Part shown: one piece after another, positions 13,010-25,359 of the stretch | Layout: each line of letters begins with the position of its first letter | How positions within the stretch are numbered: the first letter of the stretch is position 1 | NCBI GenBank assembly: GCA_018907035.1 | Contig: JACCIC010000002.1 | Location: 1,245,001-1,309,000 of the forward strand | From: Sycobia sp. Sy_11 | Taxonomy: Eukaryota > Arthropoda > Insecta > Hymenoptera > Epichrysomallidae | DNA length: 64,000 bases | Reading direction: 5' to 3' | Position numbers and translations under genes: made by a program | Notes under the pieces: model-generated | What the model saw: only the letters and a program-made list of their open reading frames with translations | Told to the model about the DNA's origin: nothing | The model's database searches: none

Positions 13010-13500
13010 GAATTTCGAGCTCGAACCCGCGTATTCGCCAGAGCGCGCGATTCCCGATAATCGCCATTAGGAGCAGAGGATGAAAAGAAACGGACCCACT
13101 CCTATGGGGCTTAGGATCTTTTAAAAAGCTAAATTCGCGGACGCGCGAGGAACTCCGGGACATCCTCACCCCCTCCCCGCGTCACACCGCTGCCCTTTCG
13201 CGTAAACTACGTTTTTCCGTTACGCGGCTTGACGCGTCATAAATCATCCGAGTCGGCCATCTTTTTTAATGAATGGTCGGAGCGGGGCTGTTTACATTAG
13301 TGGGCGAGCGCGCTTGAAATATTTTTATTTCTTCATTAAGGCCGCGGTTTCGCTGTTGAAGCGCTTTTATTTCGCGACGCTGTCCTTCCTCCCTTCGTTT
13401 CTTCTTCTTCTTTTTTTCCTGCTTAAAACGGCCGCGAGCTTTTCATCCCGGGGCGTTTTGTTCGCTTTTTTTTATATTTACTTCGCACTCCGGAATCGTT
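13010..13500. other. GC-rich intronic island
   Basis: CpG-rich block with C/T-rich patches at 13165-13200 and 13385-13425. An open frame at 13269-13517 (+) is rich in Phe, Leu and Ser from the pyrimidine tract and is judged non-coding. Confidence 0.35.
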
Positions 13501-14149
13501 GCCATTGTACTTTCTAGGTTAAAAAAAAAAACAACAACGACAAAAAACAATGCGGCAATTAATAGTAAAAAGTATTTGTATTTATAGAGAATGATGTTTT
13601 TTTTCTTTGAATACAATGTAACTTTTAAATAATACAGGGAGAAGAATATTAATTAGAATTACTTTGGAACATTAGATATTATAGTTGTATTATAATTTTA
13701 AATTGATTGAATATTGCTGATTGGAATATCTCATTTTTATTTAATTATTCGAGAAAATGCATATTCTTTTGATATTTGAAGGAAAAACATTCTTCAGATG
13801 CTCCTACAATGTAAGAAATTTAAAATAGAATCTAATTTAAAGATTTTTAAACATTTCTTTCACACTCGCCTACTGAACTCATCGGTGAAATATTAATATA
13901 GTAATTAAATTAGTTTTAGATCTACAGATTCTTAAATGATTTAACTATAATGTTTTTATACTGGACGTAGACAATGTATTTGCGAGAAAAGAAAACAACT
14001 CATTTAAATTTCAATCTCGTCGGCAGTCACTTGAGCTTCGAGATTTTTGTCAACTATAAGCTCTGATCGAAGCATAGAAATAAACAAAACTATTTCTGAA
14101 AATTCACGGAAATGATGCATATAATACGTTTGGCCTTATGATTTTTTCC

Positions 14150-14410
14150 AAATTTGACACGTGACACGTTACACGTGATCACGCCCAGCAAGTGTAAACT
14201 CACCGCGCCTGATTCCCTTTAACGCGCCCCCCCCCTCGCCCTTGGCTGCGCATTATCATTATTAACGGTACCTTTTAACGCTCGTACCGAGCGAATCAGC
14301 GGCAAATCCGCGCGCTCTTTGACCGCGTGCCAAGAGTGGCCCCCCCCCCCAGCTTGTACGGGGGTTTCTCAACTGCAAATCCGGGCACTGGCTCGGGCGT
14401 GCTTGTAGTC
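14150..14410. other. GC-rich island with C9 and C11 runs
   Basis: CpG-rich block containing the E-box triplet at its left edge and poly-C runs at 14227-14235 and 14340-14350. No coding frame is supported. Confidence 0.4.
14157..14177. promoter_or_regulatory. Triplet of ACACGTK units with two CACGTG E-boxes
   Basis: Three 7-bp units lie head to tail: ACACGTG, ACACGTT, ACACGTG. The outer two contain the canonical bHLH site CACGTG at 14158-14163 and 14172-14177, 14 bp apart start to start. CACGTG is the site of Myc/Max-, USF- and Clock/Cycle-type factors. An enhancer role is inference. Confidence 0.5.
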
Positions 14411-15369
14411 GAAATAGTTGAAAAAGAAGTCATATGAATTCTTAATTATGTGGCGGCCAAATGTTTCTTATGCGTAAAATATAGTAATCTTTTCATGAAA
14501 GCTCTTCTTTAAAATCAAATCAGCTTGTATTTTTAACTATTATTTGGATTATAAATATTTCATTCATCCTCGAAAGTACTGTTATGATTCACTTCTTTAC
14601 TCGGGATAGAATTAAAATAATGATCGGATTTACATGCAAGGACAATAATTCCAGTAAAACGGAAAGATTTGCTCAATCCATCGATCGCGAATTCGCGGAA
14701 GGCGGTGAAGTGAGCCAGTCCTAAAATATGTAAAACTTTCTCCCCGTCCAATTACCACACTCACACTTGGCACTTTTCAAGACTGTTCTCAAAACTTAAT
14801 TCCGTTGTAAGATGTACGGGTTGTCGACTTACAAGTCACTTTTCCAGGTAGGCAAAAGTGTCCGAACAAAATCATGGTCACATGGTTTTATTTTGATACT
14901 GGGATTAGGAAAACACAATTCAACGAACAAAATATACATTCCTGACCGAGATGCTAAAAACAAAATTTGTAACTGACTCCAGATGAAGTTCGCAGGATAT
15001 ATCATCTCTGTGATCGCCCCTCCAGATTTCAAATTACGTCATTAAAAAAAAAAAAAAAAAAGATCCCACGCACGTACCAAGAATAATAAAATTACGAACA
15101 CAGATCTAAAACGTATACTTAAATCTCTGCACTGAGGCGACTGTAAAGGAAAGCCTCACGCTAAAGCTGACATATTAAAATGAAAAATCTAAACAAAAAT
15201 ATGCTAAAAAACTGGGTATTAACAAAAATAACAACAATAAATAGAAAAATTGATCCTCTAATGGCAAAGCCACACTATGTATAATGCATTTTTTTTTACT
15301 TCACTCTCGTAGTAGTAACTCATTTTGACTTTCTCTTCGCCACCACCATTGTAGTTTGTATTTGACTCC

Positions 15370-15600
15370 GAGCGAGCCGCGCTTCTCTCACAATTCTCAA
15401 CCTTTATCACCCCTCTCTCCCCCCTGTTCTTCTAACTCTCTGTCACTGTCTCTTTCTCTCCCTCCCGTTATCTCTTTATCCCCTCTATTTCTACCCTAGC
15501 TAGAAGATGTACAGCCAGCCTCTTTTACTTGCATCCCTCCCCCTCGATCCTTCCTCTCTCTTTCTCGCTATCTCTATCTCCATCTCTATCCTAATACATT
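15370..15600 (+). other. Long C/T-rich (polypyrimidine) region
   Basis: About 230 nt of imperfect CT-rich sequence on the sense strand. No exon-like sequence follows it: the DNA after 15600 has no matching coding frame of the M2 type. In the transcript it would form an extended binding platform for PTB-like proteins. Confidence 0.5.
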
Positions 15601-15730
15601 CTCGGTCATCATATCACTTTGACGTTTCTTTGTACCAATGAATAATGCAGTATATGTTTATTATTTGTCCGTTGTACGTAAGGAAAAGATGAATTTCACG
15701 ATACACAAGTGAAAAAAGGAGGCGACGTCG

Positions 15731-15748
15731 AGGAGGCCGAGGCCTCCT
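15731..15748. repeat. GC-rich perfect hairpin (8-bp arms)
   Basis: AGGAGGCC, a two-base spacer GA, then GGCCTCCT: an 18-bp perfect inverted repeat, almost all G/C in its arms. Its short spacer means an RNA stem would need to open the inner pairs, but the DNA dyad is exact. It follows the polypyrimidine region at 15370-15600. Confidence 0.85.
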
Positions 15749-17699
15749 TGGCTGTACGAAGAAGAGAGATCAAAATCTGTCGCATCCGCTGGATAAGCGG
15801 CTGATTAATAGGCATCGTAAAATTCTAGGCAATAATATACACGTGCAAAAAAATTTGATTAACCATAAATGCACGTATGAGATGCGTGAATCAAAGGTGA
15901 AAAAAATGGTCCTTGAAATTGCGTTACTTTAGTGAATAATTTTTTCCCCGAGCTTTTATAATATATTTTTTTTTTTCAAAGCTGAAGCCCATATTCATTA
16001 GCTTTGCTGCGTCCAACGTTTCTTATAAATATTCATGAATATATTGCGTTTGTGAAAGTAGGCCAAGTTTTTCTCTTCGTTTGTCTGTCAAATTTCTGCT
16101 AGCTTGGAATTATGTTCTTTACTAAACGAAAAAATGTTTTCCCTTAGTGACTCTTTGGTAAGTAAAATATATCCTTTCATTATGTTCATTTACGCTGAAT
16201 TTTTCTTCGTTACTCCGTTACTGCAATCGTTAAATATTCTTGAAATACATTCAATGGTTTTTACTAAGTTTCATAAGATATAAATAATTGAAAAGTATTT
16301 AATAAAATACAACTTCACTGATGATTCTGACGTACCTCGAAACTAAAATAAATTGATGTATATTCTTCACTACTTGATTGTACATAACAAAAATTTTATC
16401 AATATTAAAAAATTATATAATCAAAAGAGTCTAATGCGCACTATCTTTGAATTTTATGCAAAAATAATGCAAATTTTAAGCGGATTTAAAAATTAGAAAT
16501 AAAATTATATTAAAAATTTAAAAGAGTGCAATATATTCAGATTGTATAAATTTTTAAAAAAATCATAAATTAAAAAAGTATGACCAGGAAAATACACAAT
16601 CAAATGTTATTTATGTGATAAATTACAGTCCCGAATATTTATCTGAGTGGTTTACGACTGTATACAAATAATCTAGATCGTTTTTGCAGCTTAATAATTC
16701 TATTTCCGTCGACTGGTATAATTTATTACAAATCTTTCGCATAATTATACATTTTTTTGTATACAGTAAATAGATAGCATTCGAAAAAATATAAAAAGAA
16801 TGAAAACATACTGAAAATCGTAGGATTCGCTGGCAAATAATTTAGTTTTAAAACAGAAGATAAGGAATGCCGTAAAATTTGCTTTTTCATCGTTACGTTT
16901 GAAGATCAATATCTTTTTATACGTTAGTATACTTTGAAAAATCTATTAAGAATTTATCATTTAGTACATTACAGATAAAAAGTCATCTAAAACAATATTA
17001 TAAAAGTTATTTTTTTATTAAAATCGTTCTGTAATAAATATAGTACTTGTGTAAACGAATGAAGCGAAGTAGGATACGGTGGTCCACGTATGAGTGTAAA
17101 CACAAGCACTCACACTAATTTTAAAAGGAGAGAATCCAGAAAAATGCTGGACGGTAAGTTGTTTTAGAGATAAATTTATGTTCATTTACGTTGGTCGAAG
17201 GCAGCTTTTACGCGAAGTTACAAAACAATTATTATATTAAACTTATTACAGAAAAACAAACTTATTATATTGAACTTATGATTTTAAAACTTTACAAACA
17301 ACGCGTATCGGAGAAATATGTTAGGTGAGATGGCAAAGTTTCAGTGCCTGCTCAATTGCGGGGATTCCCAAATCGAATATATATGTCATTATAAACACGG
17401 ACAGAGTGTAGTACAATATAATTAGCAACCTTTATGCGTATACCTATATTTTATTTAAGATATTTTCGTTTTCCCAGGATAGGAATGAAGGATAGTTCAA
17501 CCAATTTACTTGACAATTATTCGATCCTATGAAAGATTTCCTCGACAGTGTGGATTTCCGGTAACAGGAGCGCAACAACCTGCTTGTATAATAGCGCTGC
17601 ATTCGGAAAATGCTTAAATTTTCGAGCAAAAGTTTAATGCGCCGAATTCTAAATTGAACAACACGTCACGAGATTATTAAGCACAAGCGATCAGTATAC

Positions 17700-18000
17700 A
17701 TTAATAGTGTCCCGCGCATGCAGCTGCCAACTAAAAGCAGCGTCGCGTCGCAGACCCCGTTTCCATTTCCTTTCGCGTTAAATTCAGAAGTTTAATCCGT
17801 TATACATCATGCCTAGCAAATTCGCGCTCTCGCGGGCCGGCGCTTCAATTATCCCGGAGATCCCCCGTCCCCGTGCCCCCGAGTGTTCCAAATTTTCTCG
17901 GGACAGGAGGGGCTGAGGGGGGGGGGGGTTAGAAGCACCCTGGGACGCGGCATAAGAAGCAGCGGGCGACATCGGTTGCTAACGATGTTAAACTAACCAA
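17700..18000. other. GC-rich island with G12 run
   Basis: CpG-rich block with GGGGCTGA followed by twelve G (17917-17928) on the sense strand. No convincing coding frame is present. Confidence 0.4.
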
Positions 18001-19239
18001 CTCCGCTGTTCTCCGTTCTTCTTCTTTATTTTTTTTTTCCTTTTTTTTGTTCTCCAAGTAATCGGTGGAACAGCGGACGGTCTCGGATTTCAGACAAGCA
18101 ATGACCGAGTATCTGAAATTCACTCGAGACCGAGGCGAACGCGGTTTTCTCGAGTCATTAATTTGAGGATAAGTACACCTCGTATTACTTGCCTTTTATT
18201 TTATGTTTTACTCGAAAATTATTCAGCTCTAACGCTGATTGACAATTAAGAATCAATTTTCTCTTTTTCCTGTTAAAAAAACTTTGGTATTAAGAAATTC
18301 AAATAATGATTGCCGTTAAAGCAAGGAAAACAAATGATTTTATTCACTAATTATTTTATTTATTAATTATTATTATTAAAAAATACCTTGATAGATACAG
18401 TGACTTTATCATTGAGACATATTGAGCTCATTTGTGCCTTATATTGAGACATCGGTTGAATTTAAGATTTTTTATATAAATGTTCAATAAATTGATTGAC
18501 AAAATAGGATGCGGATCGAAATGAAAATTTTATGAATGTCTGCTCACTTTTGTTTAAAGCGCGTCTATAAGAAACGTGTTATATAACGGTTAAGATAAAC
18601 AATAGGATCGGGAGCACGTACGCTGGCCGGTCTGGATCGCCACTTGAATTTTGTCCCTTGCGAAATTACTGCTAGCACCGATGAAACGAGAAATAAACAT
18701 TTTTTATCTTATTTTTATGTAGTACGCGAGAATGCCGATGAATTATTCGCCTTTGTATACACAATTGATAACATCGACATAAACATGAGGAAATAAACAA
18801 TAAACATTTAAATTATCAGAAGAATTGAAAATAATAAAAATGAAAACGAGAGACGGTAGGTGAGACCGTTTTTCTTAAACTTTTTAAACTTTATTTATGA
18901 GAAAATTCTGCATATCCGTAAAATGCGATATATTGGACGGGACAGCGTGCGAGCCAACAAAATTCAATCTAAATTTTTATAGGAAATAAGATTTGATAAA
19001 ATTTAAATACGCGAAAGCGAGAAATTCCGGTGTCGTTTCAATCAGCTCGTGCAAACAGTGCGGATTGAGGTTCGATAAAGAATGAATCGGGTCAACTTTG
19101 CTTTGTAATCGCGAAAGCTAACAAAATGACGACAATTTAAGAATTTAAAAGATCGTAGAGGAGGAGGACTAATGCATTCTAGAAATTGGATCGAGATTCT
19201 CGTTTTACAGACGTTTTATGATACAAGTATATAAAAATT

Positions 19240-19560
19240 ATGGAAAGAGCGATGAGATTTAATGGCGAGCGCGGACACAATGCGCTTCGGAAGCTAATGC
19301 GAATCCCTGCCTCGATATACCCGACCGTCCGAAAAGAAGGCAACGCGTTCCCCACCTTTTTAATCTCTCATTCTTACGCCTCGCTCGAACGGCGCGCTCG
19401 TGGGTTTTCGCGGTCCGGTAATTGAATTAATGCAGAATCCCAGTCGGAGCGGCGGCTCGGATCAGGCAGAGAAAGGAAGCAGCCGACCGAGGCATGACGA
19501 GGCGGTGAAAGAGAAAGGGGGGGGATGAAGTTGCTTTGAAAAGGAGTCCCGAATAAAAGT
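19240..19560. other. GC-rich intronic island
   Basis: CpG-rich block with a G run at about 19517-19525. Open frames on both strands are short and overlapping. Confidence 0.3.
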
Positions 19561-20898
19561 GGGCTAAGGCCACGATTGTCAGCGACGATAAAAAGTATGA
19601 AGAGGAAGAAGAGCGGAATAGAGGCATATATATATAGTGAGGGAAGAGGAGAGAGGCAGAAACAACGATCGGAATTCTGACGAGTTTTCACTTTGATTCC
19701 ATCTCACGTTTCAACTATGAGATTACGCAGCATTTTCATTCGTACCTCGGTAGAAAGTGGGTTTTCTCACCTTCCTCCTTCAACTTCAACTTTCTTCTTT
19801 TATTCTTAACTTGAGCATCCACGCCTTATCCTCCAGCTGGCTATTCCTTTCACCTTCCACTTACAATATCGAGGTTATATTTCGTTATTTTGGAAAGAAA
19901 ACCATAGGCTCGAAATTATTATTAAAACGTACACAAGTTGCAAATTAATGTATACACCGTAGCAGTATATCGTTTGCATATAGTATGATATAAAATATTC
20001 AAATACATATGTAATATTTTGTTTTGAAATTATTCTTTACATTATTTGAGAACATAAACAGACATGTAGTATATTACTGTATTTAATCGTTGGTAATACA
20101 ACAGTTATAACGTCCATTGAAAAATTACTACACATTATTTAAAATACTACTTTATTTATTCGTAGAGATGAAAAAATTAATACGTCGAATTAATATTGAA
20201 TCCATTTATAAAGATAATATCTTACAGTATTAGGTGATTCTGTATATGATAATTGTAAGGATATTGCTCAAATACAAAGTATTTTGTTTTTGTTGTTGAT
20301 TGCTTTAAATTTTGCATTATTTAATCAAATCAAATTATTATATTACAATGTTTTCTGATAGATAAAATAATTTAATATTTCAATTTTCAATTAAAAAATA
20401 GATCACGCAAACTTAAGGCTTTTTCAGTAGTATATCCTACATTTGGTCAGCCATTTAGTACTACCATCTAGTAATACTTGAGATTTGTATTATTCGAGGT
20501 ATAAAGGTATTATATTATAGTAAATAATGAAAGAATAAATAAAAATTAAAATTTTAACGTCATGCAGTAGACTAATCTTGATATAAATATGTTCTAATAA
20601 AATAAATCAAAATGCAATAATCTTGTTGAATTCTATTATGAATTTTCCTTTACCTTAAAGTTGAGATCTACACAACACAATGAACCGTTCAAATATTCAC
20701 ACTATCATAGAACATTTTTTAACATCAGATTTAATTATAAGTATTTTGTTATTAGAAAATACTTCTTACAAATCATTAGAGATTTTAGAAGCCTATATTA
20801 TTTTTCAGTAAAACAAATTGCATCGTTATTATTTAGCATCAGATATTAAACGCGAACCTTGTACATCTTACACTTGCATTTTCCAGAACTCCTTTTTG

Positions 20899-20920
20899 CT
20901 CTCTCTCTCTCTCTCTCTCT
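20899..20920. repeat. (CT)n microsatellite
   Basis: CT tract on the sense strand; a complementary GA tract lies 0.8 kb downstream (21714-21744). Confidence 0.95.
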
Positions 20921-20929
20921 GCGACGCTC

Positions 20930-21500
20930 TTTCTTTTCCTCTACCTTTCTACAGCATCCCCGATGCGGCGTCGTACCCGCACTGTTTGCTCGAAAGAGGA
21001 AATATTTTCAGGACTAGCGACTCGGTAAGGGTCCTTGCGTATATTTTATCCGCTCTCGTTCTCCTCTCGTTCTCCTCGTCTTTTTTCCTGTTCAACCTCC
21101 CCCGTTTCCAACCCGCCCCCCTCCCCTCTGCACGCTACTTCTACCCTCGCATACACGAAACTCATCTCCTTTCCCGACCTCTTCCCATACGCCGGGAATA
21201 CGGGCCGGTCGTCGGGATGAAACTTTCGTTTAATTATTGCGACCCGAGATTATTGCAGTTTTCGAGATGCCAGCTTAAAGGAATAATTGCCAAATTTCGC
21301 TCGCCCCGCAGATGGAAGAAACAAACGTGTGAGAAAATTGTCCTGCCCGCGAAAACTTTGGCAACCTTGTCCAAATTAAATTGCGCTACTTTGAATATCT
21401 CGCCGTCCTTTAATATCAAACGAGCGTACAAAATACACGAAGAAAAAAAAAGAACGACCGGGAAATTCTCGCGAAAACGTTTTATATCGGACTTTCTCTA
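20930..21500. other. GC-rich island with the longest open frame of the window
   Basis: A 228-codon frame (20818-21504, +) crosses this island, and another frame (21234-21431) is open on the minus strand. Neither has a recognisable domain. The first half of the + frame is translated pyrimidine repeat (Ser/Leu/Phe). Openness on both strands fits a CpG-rich noncoding element better than an exon. Confidence 0.35.
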
Positions 21501-21529
21501 TTAGATTAAATAGCTCCTCCGGGGAATAT

Positions 21530-21711
21530 CGCGAGAAAATGAGCGAATTCCTAGCGTGCCTCCTTCTCCCGTCTACGGGGAAGATAAAAATACACGTCTA
21601 CCACCTCCCGGCACTCAGCGACGCAACGGCGGCGGCGGTGGCGATTTTTGCCGCGCCACGATAAATCGCTGCCGCGTTTTATATTATATGAGAGAGGGAA
21701 AGTGAGAGAGC

Positions 21712-21748
<37 letters not shown>

Positions 21749-22090
21749 TGGAAGAACTGAGCGTACGCGCCGAAAAATGAAGAGACGAGGGAGAGGGTGG
21801 GAGTCGGTCGCCTCCATCGTAAAGAGGCGAAATGGAACCGAATCTCTTCGCCCCCGCCCCTGCACGTAGAGCGCAATCTCGTTGCCTAACAATTTTCTGC
21901 GTCAGCGGCTTCTTTCCCGGGGTTCCAGGCCCCGCGCTCTCGACGTCGATTCGAGTCGCTGTCTGTGCCGGGAGAATCAAAAATTCCGGGTAGCAAGAAG
22001 GAGGCGCTCGTAACGGAAATTTTTAGCCGGGCAGGTATGCAGTTTTGAGACCGGTGCCGGAGAGGGCGAACCTCGCTGAAAGAATGCGCG
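21530..22090. other. GC-rich island containing a GA tract
   Basis: CpG-rich block with a (GA)n tract at 21714-21744 and G/C-rich sequence on both sides. Frames over the repeat encode Arg-Glu or Ser-Leu runs and are not genes. Confidence 0.35.
21714..21744. repeat. (GA)n microsatellite
   Basis: GA dinucleotide tract of about 30 bp on the sense strand, complementary to the CT tract at 20899-20920. Confidence 0.95.
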
Positions 22091-23369
22091 GCGATAAAGT
22101 GCGATTGTTTAGGGAGCTACGCGTCTATGTAGGGACAAAAATTTTCAAAGATATGAATGTATATAATGGCTAGAAACGACCGTACAGCGATTAATTAGTA
22201 AATACAATAAAATTAAATAATATTATAGGAATTTTTATTGTATTAATAATATAATAGAAATAAAATAAATATTCTTGATTGTTATTTTCCAGTCATATAA
22301 ACAGTAGCTCATTCGATTGACTAGTGAGGAAAGTGATTTATATTGAACGTCGTCATGATATAGCATAAAGATAAAAATATAGTGAGACAAAATCTTGTGA
22401 ATTAACGATTTATTTCAATATATATTTTATTGCGTCTTTCCAAAGAAATAGTTTTGCTAAATTAAACAATTCTATTTTAAATTCATAAAAAAAATATTTC
22501 TTTGAAACAAATTTAAAAAAAAGTTTAATTGATTTACGAAAATATATTTATAAAGTAAATTATTTCTCTAAGAGGATTCAAATAAATATTCATCTGGATT
22601 TACGTATTTTTTACTGTAAAAAATGGCAAATATAGTAATTCTTGGATTAATTGGGCTAAGACTGAATGTGAAATAAAAAATATTCACGAAAGAAATGAAT
22701 TTGAAACTGTGCAATGAGTTAATAAAATCCTAACGAAAGACTGAAACTTTGCTATATTTAAAATTAGTAAATGTTTCGAGACGTCAGAATCATTAGATAC
22801 AAAGATTGAGGACGAAGAAAATATTAACATTGCTTAAATTCGTTCTTTTTTTTAATTAAAAACACCGACCGAAGAAAAATATCTTTGACGAATATCCTGA
22901 AAATAAATATTTATTTATGCCAAGCAAATTAGCCCCTATTTATTGAAACTGCAAAGAGTTTTACAATATCGAGTCTTGACACTCGGTAAAGGAAATTTCC
23001 AGTTTATCAATAAAGCAACGAACTAGCAGTATGAAGTATGAATTTTTCGATCCATCTCATAAGGTTAAGCATAAAATTTCGCTTCGTCCACTATAAAATA
23101 AGTATTGCCGAAGCTTCGCGCCGGCGTATTTAATGCACATTCATGAACAAGATTTATTACCCCCTGAGTAGACGTTTTTCAAGCTGAGAATCTCTTTAGC
23201 CTTATTTATAATCGTAAAGAAAGAAGAAAAGAAAAATAATAATGAACGAGATACGATGCGGGTGTGTACGTTGGTTGTCCCCCCTTGCTCCCTCACTATG
23301 ACGCGAGACCCGCCCGACAACAAATGAGAAGGACGCACACGACGAGGCAATAAAGAGCGAATGCACGCT

Positions 23370-23391
23370 TGGTGGGCGGTGATTGTTTCAG
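23370..23391 (+). promoter_or_regulatory. 3' splice site of exon B
   Basis: Acceptor sequence is ggtgattgtttcag. Only a short U-rich stretch precedes the AG and the 15 nt before it are G-rich (ggtgggcggtg), so this is a weak pyrimidine tract compared with exon A. Confidence 0.85.
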
Positions 23392-23478
23392 GAGTGACCA
23401 TCTTGCTATCGCTGACGGTGTTCCTGAATCTCGTGGCCGAAACCCTGCCGCAGGTCTCCGACGCAATCCCTTTGTTAG
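23392..23478 (+). CDS. nAChRalpha6: nAChR alpha6 alternative M2 exon, variant B
   Basis: Second 87-nt exon in the same phase as A, replacing the same M2 and M2-M3 loop segment. It reads (G)VTILLSLTVFLNLVAE then TLPQVSDAIPLL(G). The helix portion is identical to A at the protein level, including Leu9' and Glu20'. The six differences are all in the loop after Glu20': Ser/Thr, Met/Leu, Thr/Gln, Thr/Val, Val/Ile and Ile/Leu. A and B are also nearly identical as DNA through the helix (tcgctgacggtgttcctgaa is shared), so they look like a relatively recent duplication or a pair held by strong constraint. The exon follows a weak acceptor and ends TAG|GTACCA, with a long CU tract just downstream. Choosing B over A would alter the gating loop, not the pore lining; that consequence is inferred. 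Confidence 0.95.
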
Positions 23479-23484
23479 GTACCA
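23479..23484 (+). promoter_or_regulatory. 5' splice site of exon B
   Basis: Donor GTACCA after exon bases TAG. There is no G at +5, so it is a weak U1 match, as at the other two variant exons. Confidence 0.85.
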
Positions 23485-23514
23485 CAAATAAAATCCACTT
23501 TCTCATTACTTTAT

Positions 23515-23565
23515 TAATCTCTTTCACTCTCTCGCTATTTCTCACTCAATTTTTTTTTCCTTTTG

Positions 23566-23602
<37 letters not shown>

Positions 23603-23640
23603 ATCTCTCTTCTCTATCTATCTATCTCTCTCTTTATCTG
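23515..23640 (+). promoter_or_regulatory. CU-rich tract just downstream of exon B
   Basis: Starting about 36 nt past the exon B donor, 125 nt of sense sequence are overwhelmingly C and T, with pure (CT)14 at 23569-23596 and TCTATC units after it. CUCUCU and UCUU are classic sites for PTB-family repressors, which often bind beside regulated neuronal exons. The function is inferred from sequence and position. Confidence 0.5.
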
Positions 23641-24239
23641 TATTCTCTGTTATTGCATTTCCGCTAATTGTAATTGAGCTCGGTGAGCAATAATGATTTT
23701 GGATTGGTGAGACTGAAATTTGATTGATTGCTCGTGCGATTGGTTTAACACTTTCAGATTTTTATTTTATGTTGTTTATATGGATATTTAGAAGAAGCAA
23801 AAAAAAAGAGAGAATTGCAATCGTCGTGAGATGTGTATTGGATTGTATTTGTTTTTGATGTGTCGATGTCAAATAATTTTAACGAACCGTGTATTTGAAA
23901 ACCATGTAAAAATTGCCCCCAACATCCAAAGTATTCAAATTTTTGTCAAGTTTGATGCTGCACTACAGCAAAATTTGTCAGTTGATCAAATTCGTCCTTG
24001 CTACACATGATTGATTACCAACTTATTATAAAAGAAAATTATCCATTTCTCTTTTAACAGGATTGAATAAATTAAAACTCAACATAAAAGTTCTGTAAGA
24101 ATTTTCTTTGCCTGAATTAAGATACCGGATCTTTGACTTGACTTTGACTTCATCGAATTGTGGAAGTATAAATTAGAAAATAATCCGTGCTTAATTCAAC
24201 ATGTATATAAAACTAAGAATACGTAAAAGAGATATCAGC

Positions 24240-24560
24240 TTCGGTTCTCGTAAATCCGACGTTAACGAGAACTAGCGAATTTCATTGCCCAGCTCACTAA
24301 AATGCGCGACGCATTCAAATCCCTTACGAGCTAAGGCAAAACATGGCCACCCCCTCCCCCCTCGAAGAAAAGGCGAAGGGAGAGAAAATACGATTTCTCA
24401 GCGGCAAGTTTTTTCTACCACCTCCCCATCCCCCTCCTCCCGATCATCCCCAATTTGTCTCTCCGAGTTCTCGAATTCGCGCCGCGCTGGCAAATCTGCA
24501 TGAGGAAAATATCCGCCAACGTGTATTTTTATCGACGAGCGCAGCCTCGATGGTGAAAAG
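24240..24560. other. GC-rich intronic island
   Basis: CpG-containing block with C/T-rich stretches at 24350-24365 and 24415-24450. A TGCATG (Rbfox-type) motif lies downstream of it at 24721-24726, about 1.2 kb past exon B. No coding frame is supported. Confidence 0.3.
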
Positions 24561-25359
24561 GAAAAAGTCCGTTCGTTAGAAGAAGATTTGTGGAGCACTC
24601 TGCTTTATATGGATGTGTGGTGTTTTTTTTTTCTACTTTTGTTGGCGTAACGGCGTAAAGTTTTTGTCGATTCTTAAAATTAAAATGTTACATTTATACT
24701 TGCTTGTATTATCAATGTTATGCATGTATTTTAAGTAGCAACTTAAAGATTTACATTCACGCACAATTAACGAAGCAATAAGAACATATAAGCATAGGAT
24801 TGAATTTCTCTAAGTTTAATCGAAATGGAAAATTACGAAGGTACGTGATTCACATGTAATATTTGAAATTATTCAATTCTCAGCATATCTGTATATTTGT
24901 ATAAATTTGAAGCTCCTGTTCAAATAAGTGATCAGGTGCATCGAGGACATCCAATTCTGACGCTGAAATCTCCTTCTTCTTTTCGTTTTGTCAGAGAGAA
25001 ACTTTTCATATACGATAAGTCAGCGTACAGAGCAGCGGTCAGAAAATTGAAATATAATATACAATAATAGGAAAGGAGAATGTTAATAGAGAATTGTTGT
25101 AGACGAAAGTTAGCCTCCAATGGCAAAATCTAAATTTTAACTCTACATAGGTCAACGTTATACCGTATTTTTTTCCTAGTTATTTTTTAGCAATATTTTA
25201 TTCTAAATTTCTATTTCAAAAAAGATACTATCCATAGCAGACTACGTATAAAGTAATTTCTTGTGCCGTATAAAGGTACAAGTCTAAAATTTTCATAAAC
25301 AATAACGGTGTAGCGTAACAATCGTAAGCACCGTATTTCCCAAGACATTTCAACCAGTT

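Larger units (their letters stand above)
10983..23391 (+). other. nAChRalpha6: Intron between exons A and B (12.4 kb)
   Basis: Runs from donor GT at 10983 to acceptor AG at 23390-23391. AT-rich stretches without recognisable features are 11370-13000, 13520-14150, 15770-17700, 18000-19230, 19690-20880 and 22090-23260. Poly-A runs sit at about 11844-11862 and 15043-15061. A near-exact direct repeat (17 of 18 bases) occurs at 17229-17246 and 17262-17279. GC-rich islands, a tandem E-box cluster and a strong hairpin are listed separately. Confidence 0.85.

Noticed and set aside
20818..21504. 228-codon open frame on the + strand, the longest in the window
   Set aside because: The first half is translated pyrimidine repeat, the minus strand is also open at 21234-21431, and no domain, start context or splice signals are recognisable. 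Best explained by a stop-poor GC-rich island.
24721..24726. TGCATG Rbfox-type motif downstream of exon B
   Set aside because: 1.2 kb from the exon, and the hexamer recurs by chance elsewhere (for example 42837).
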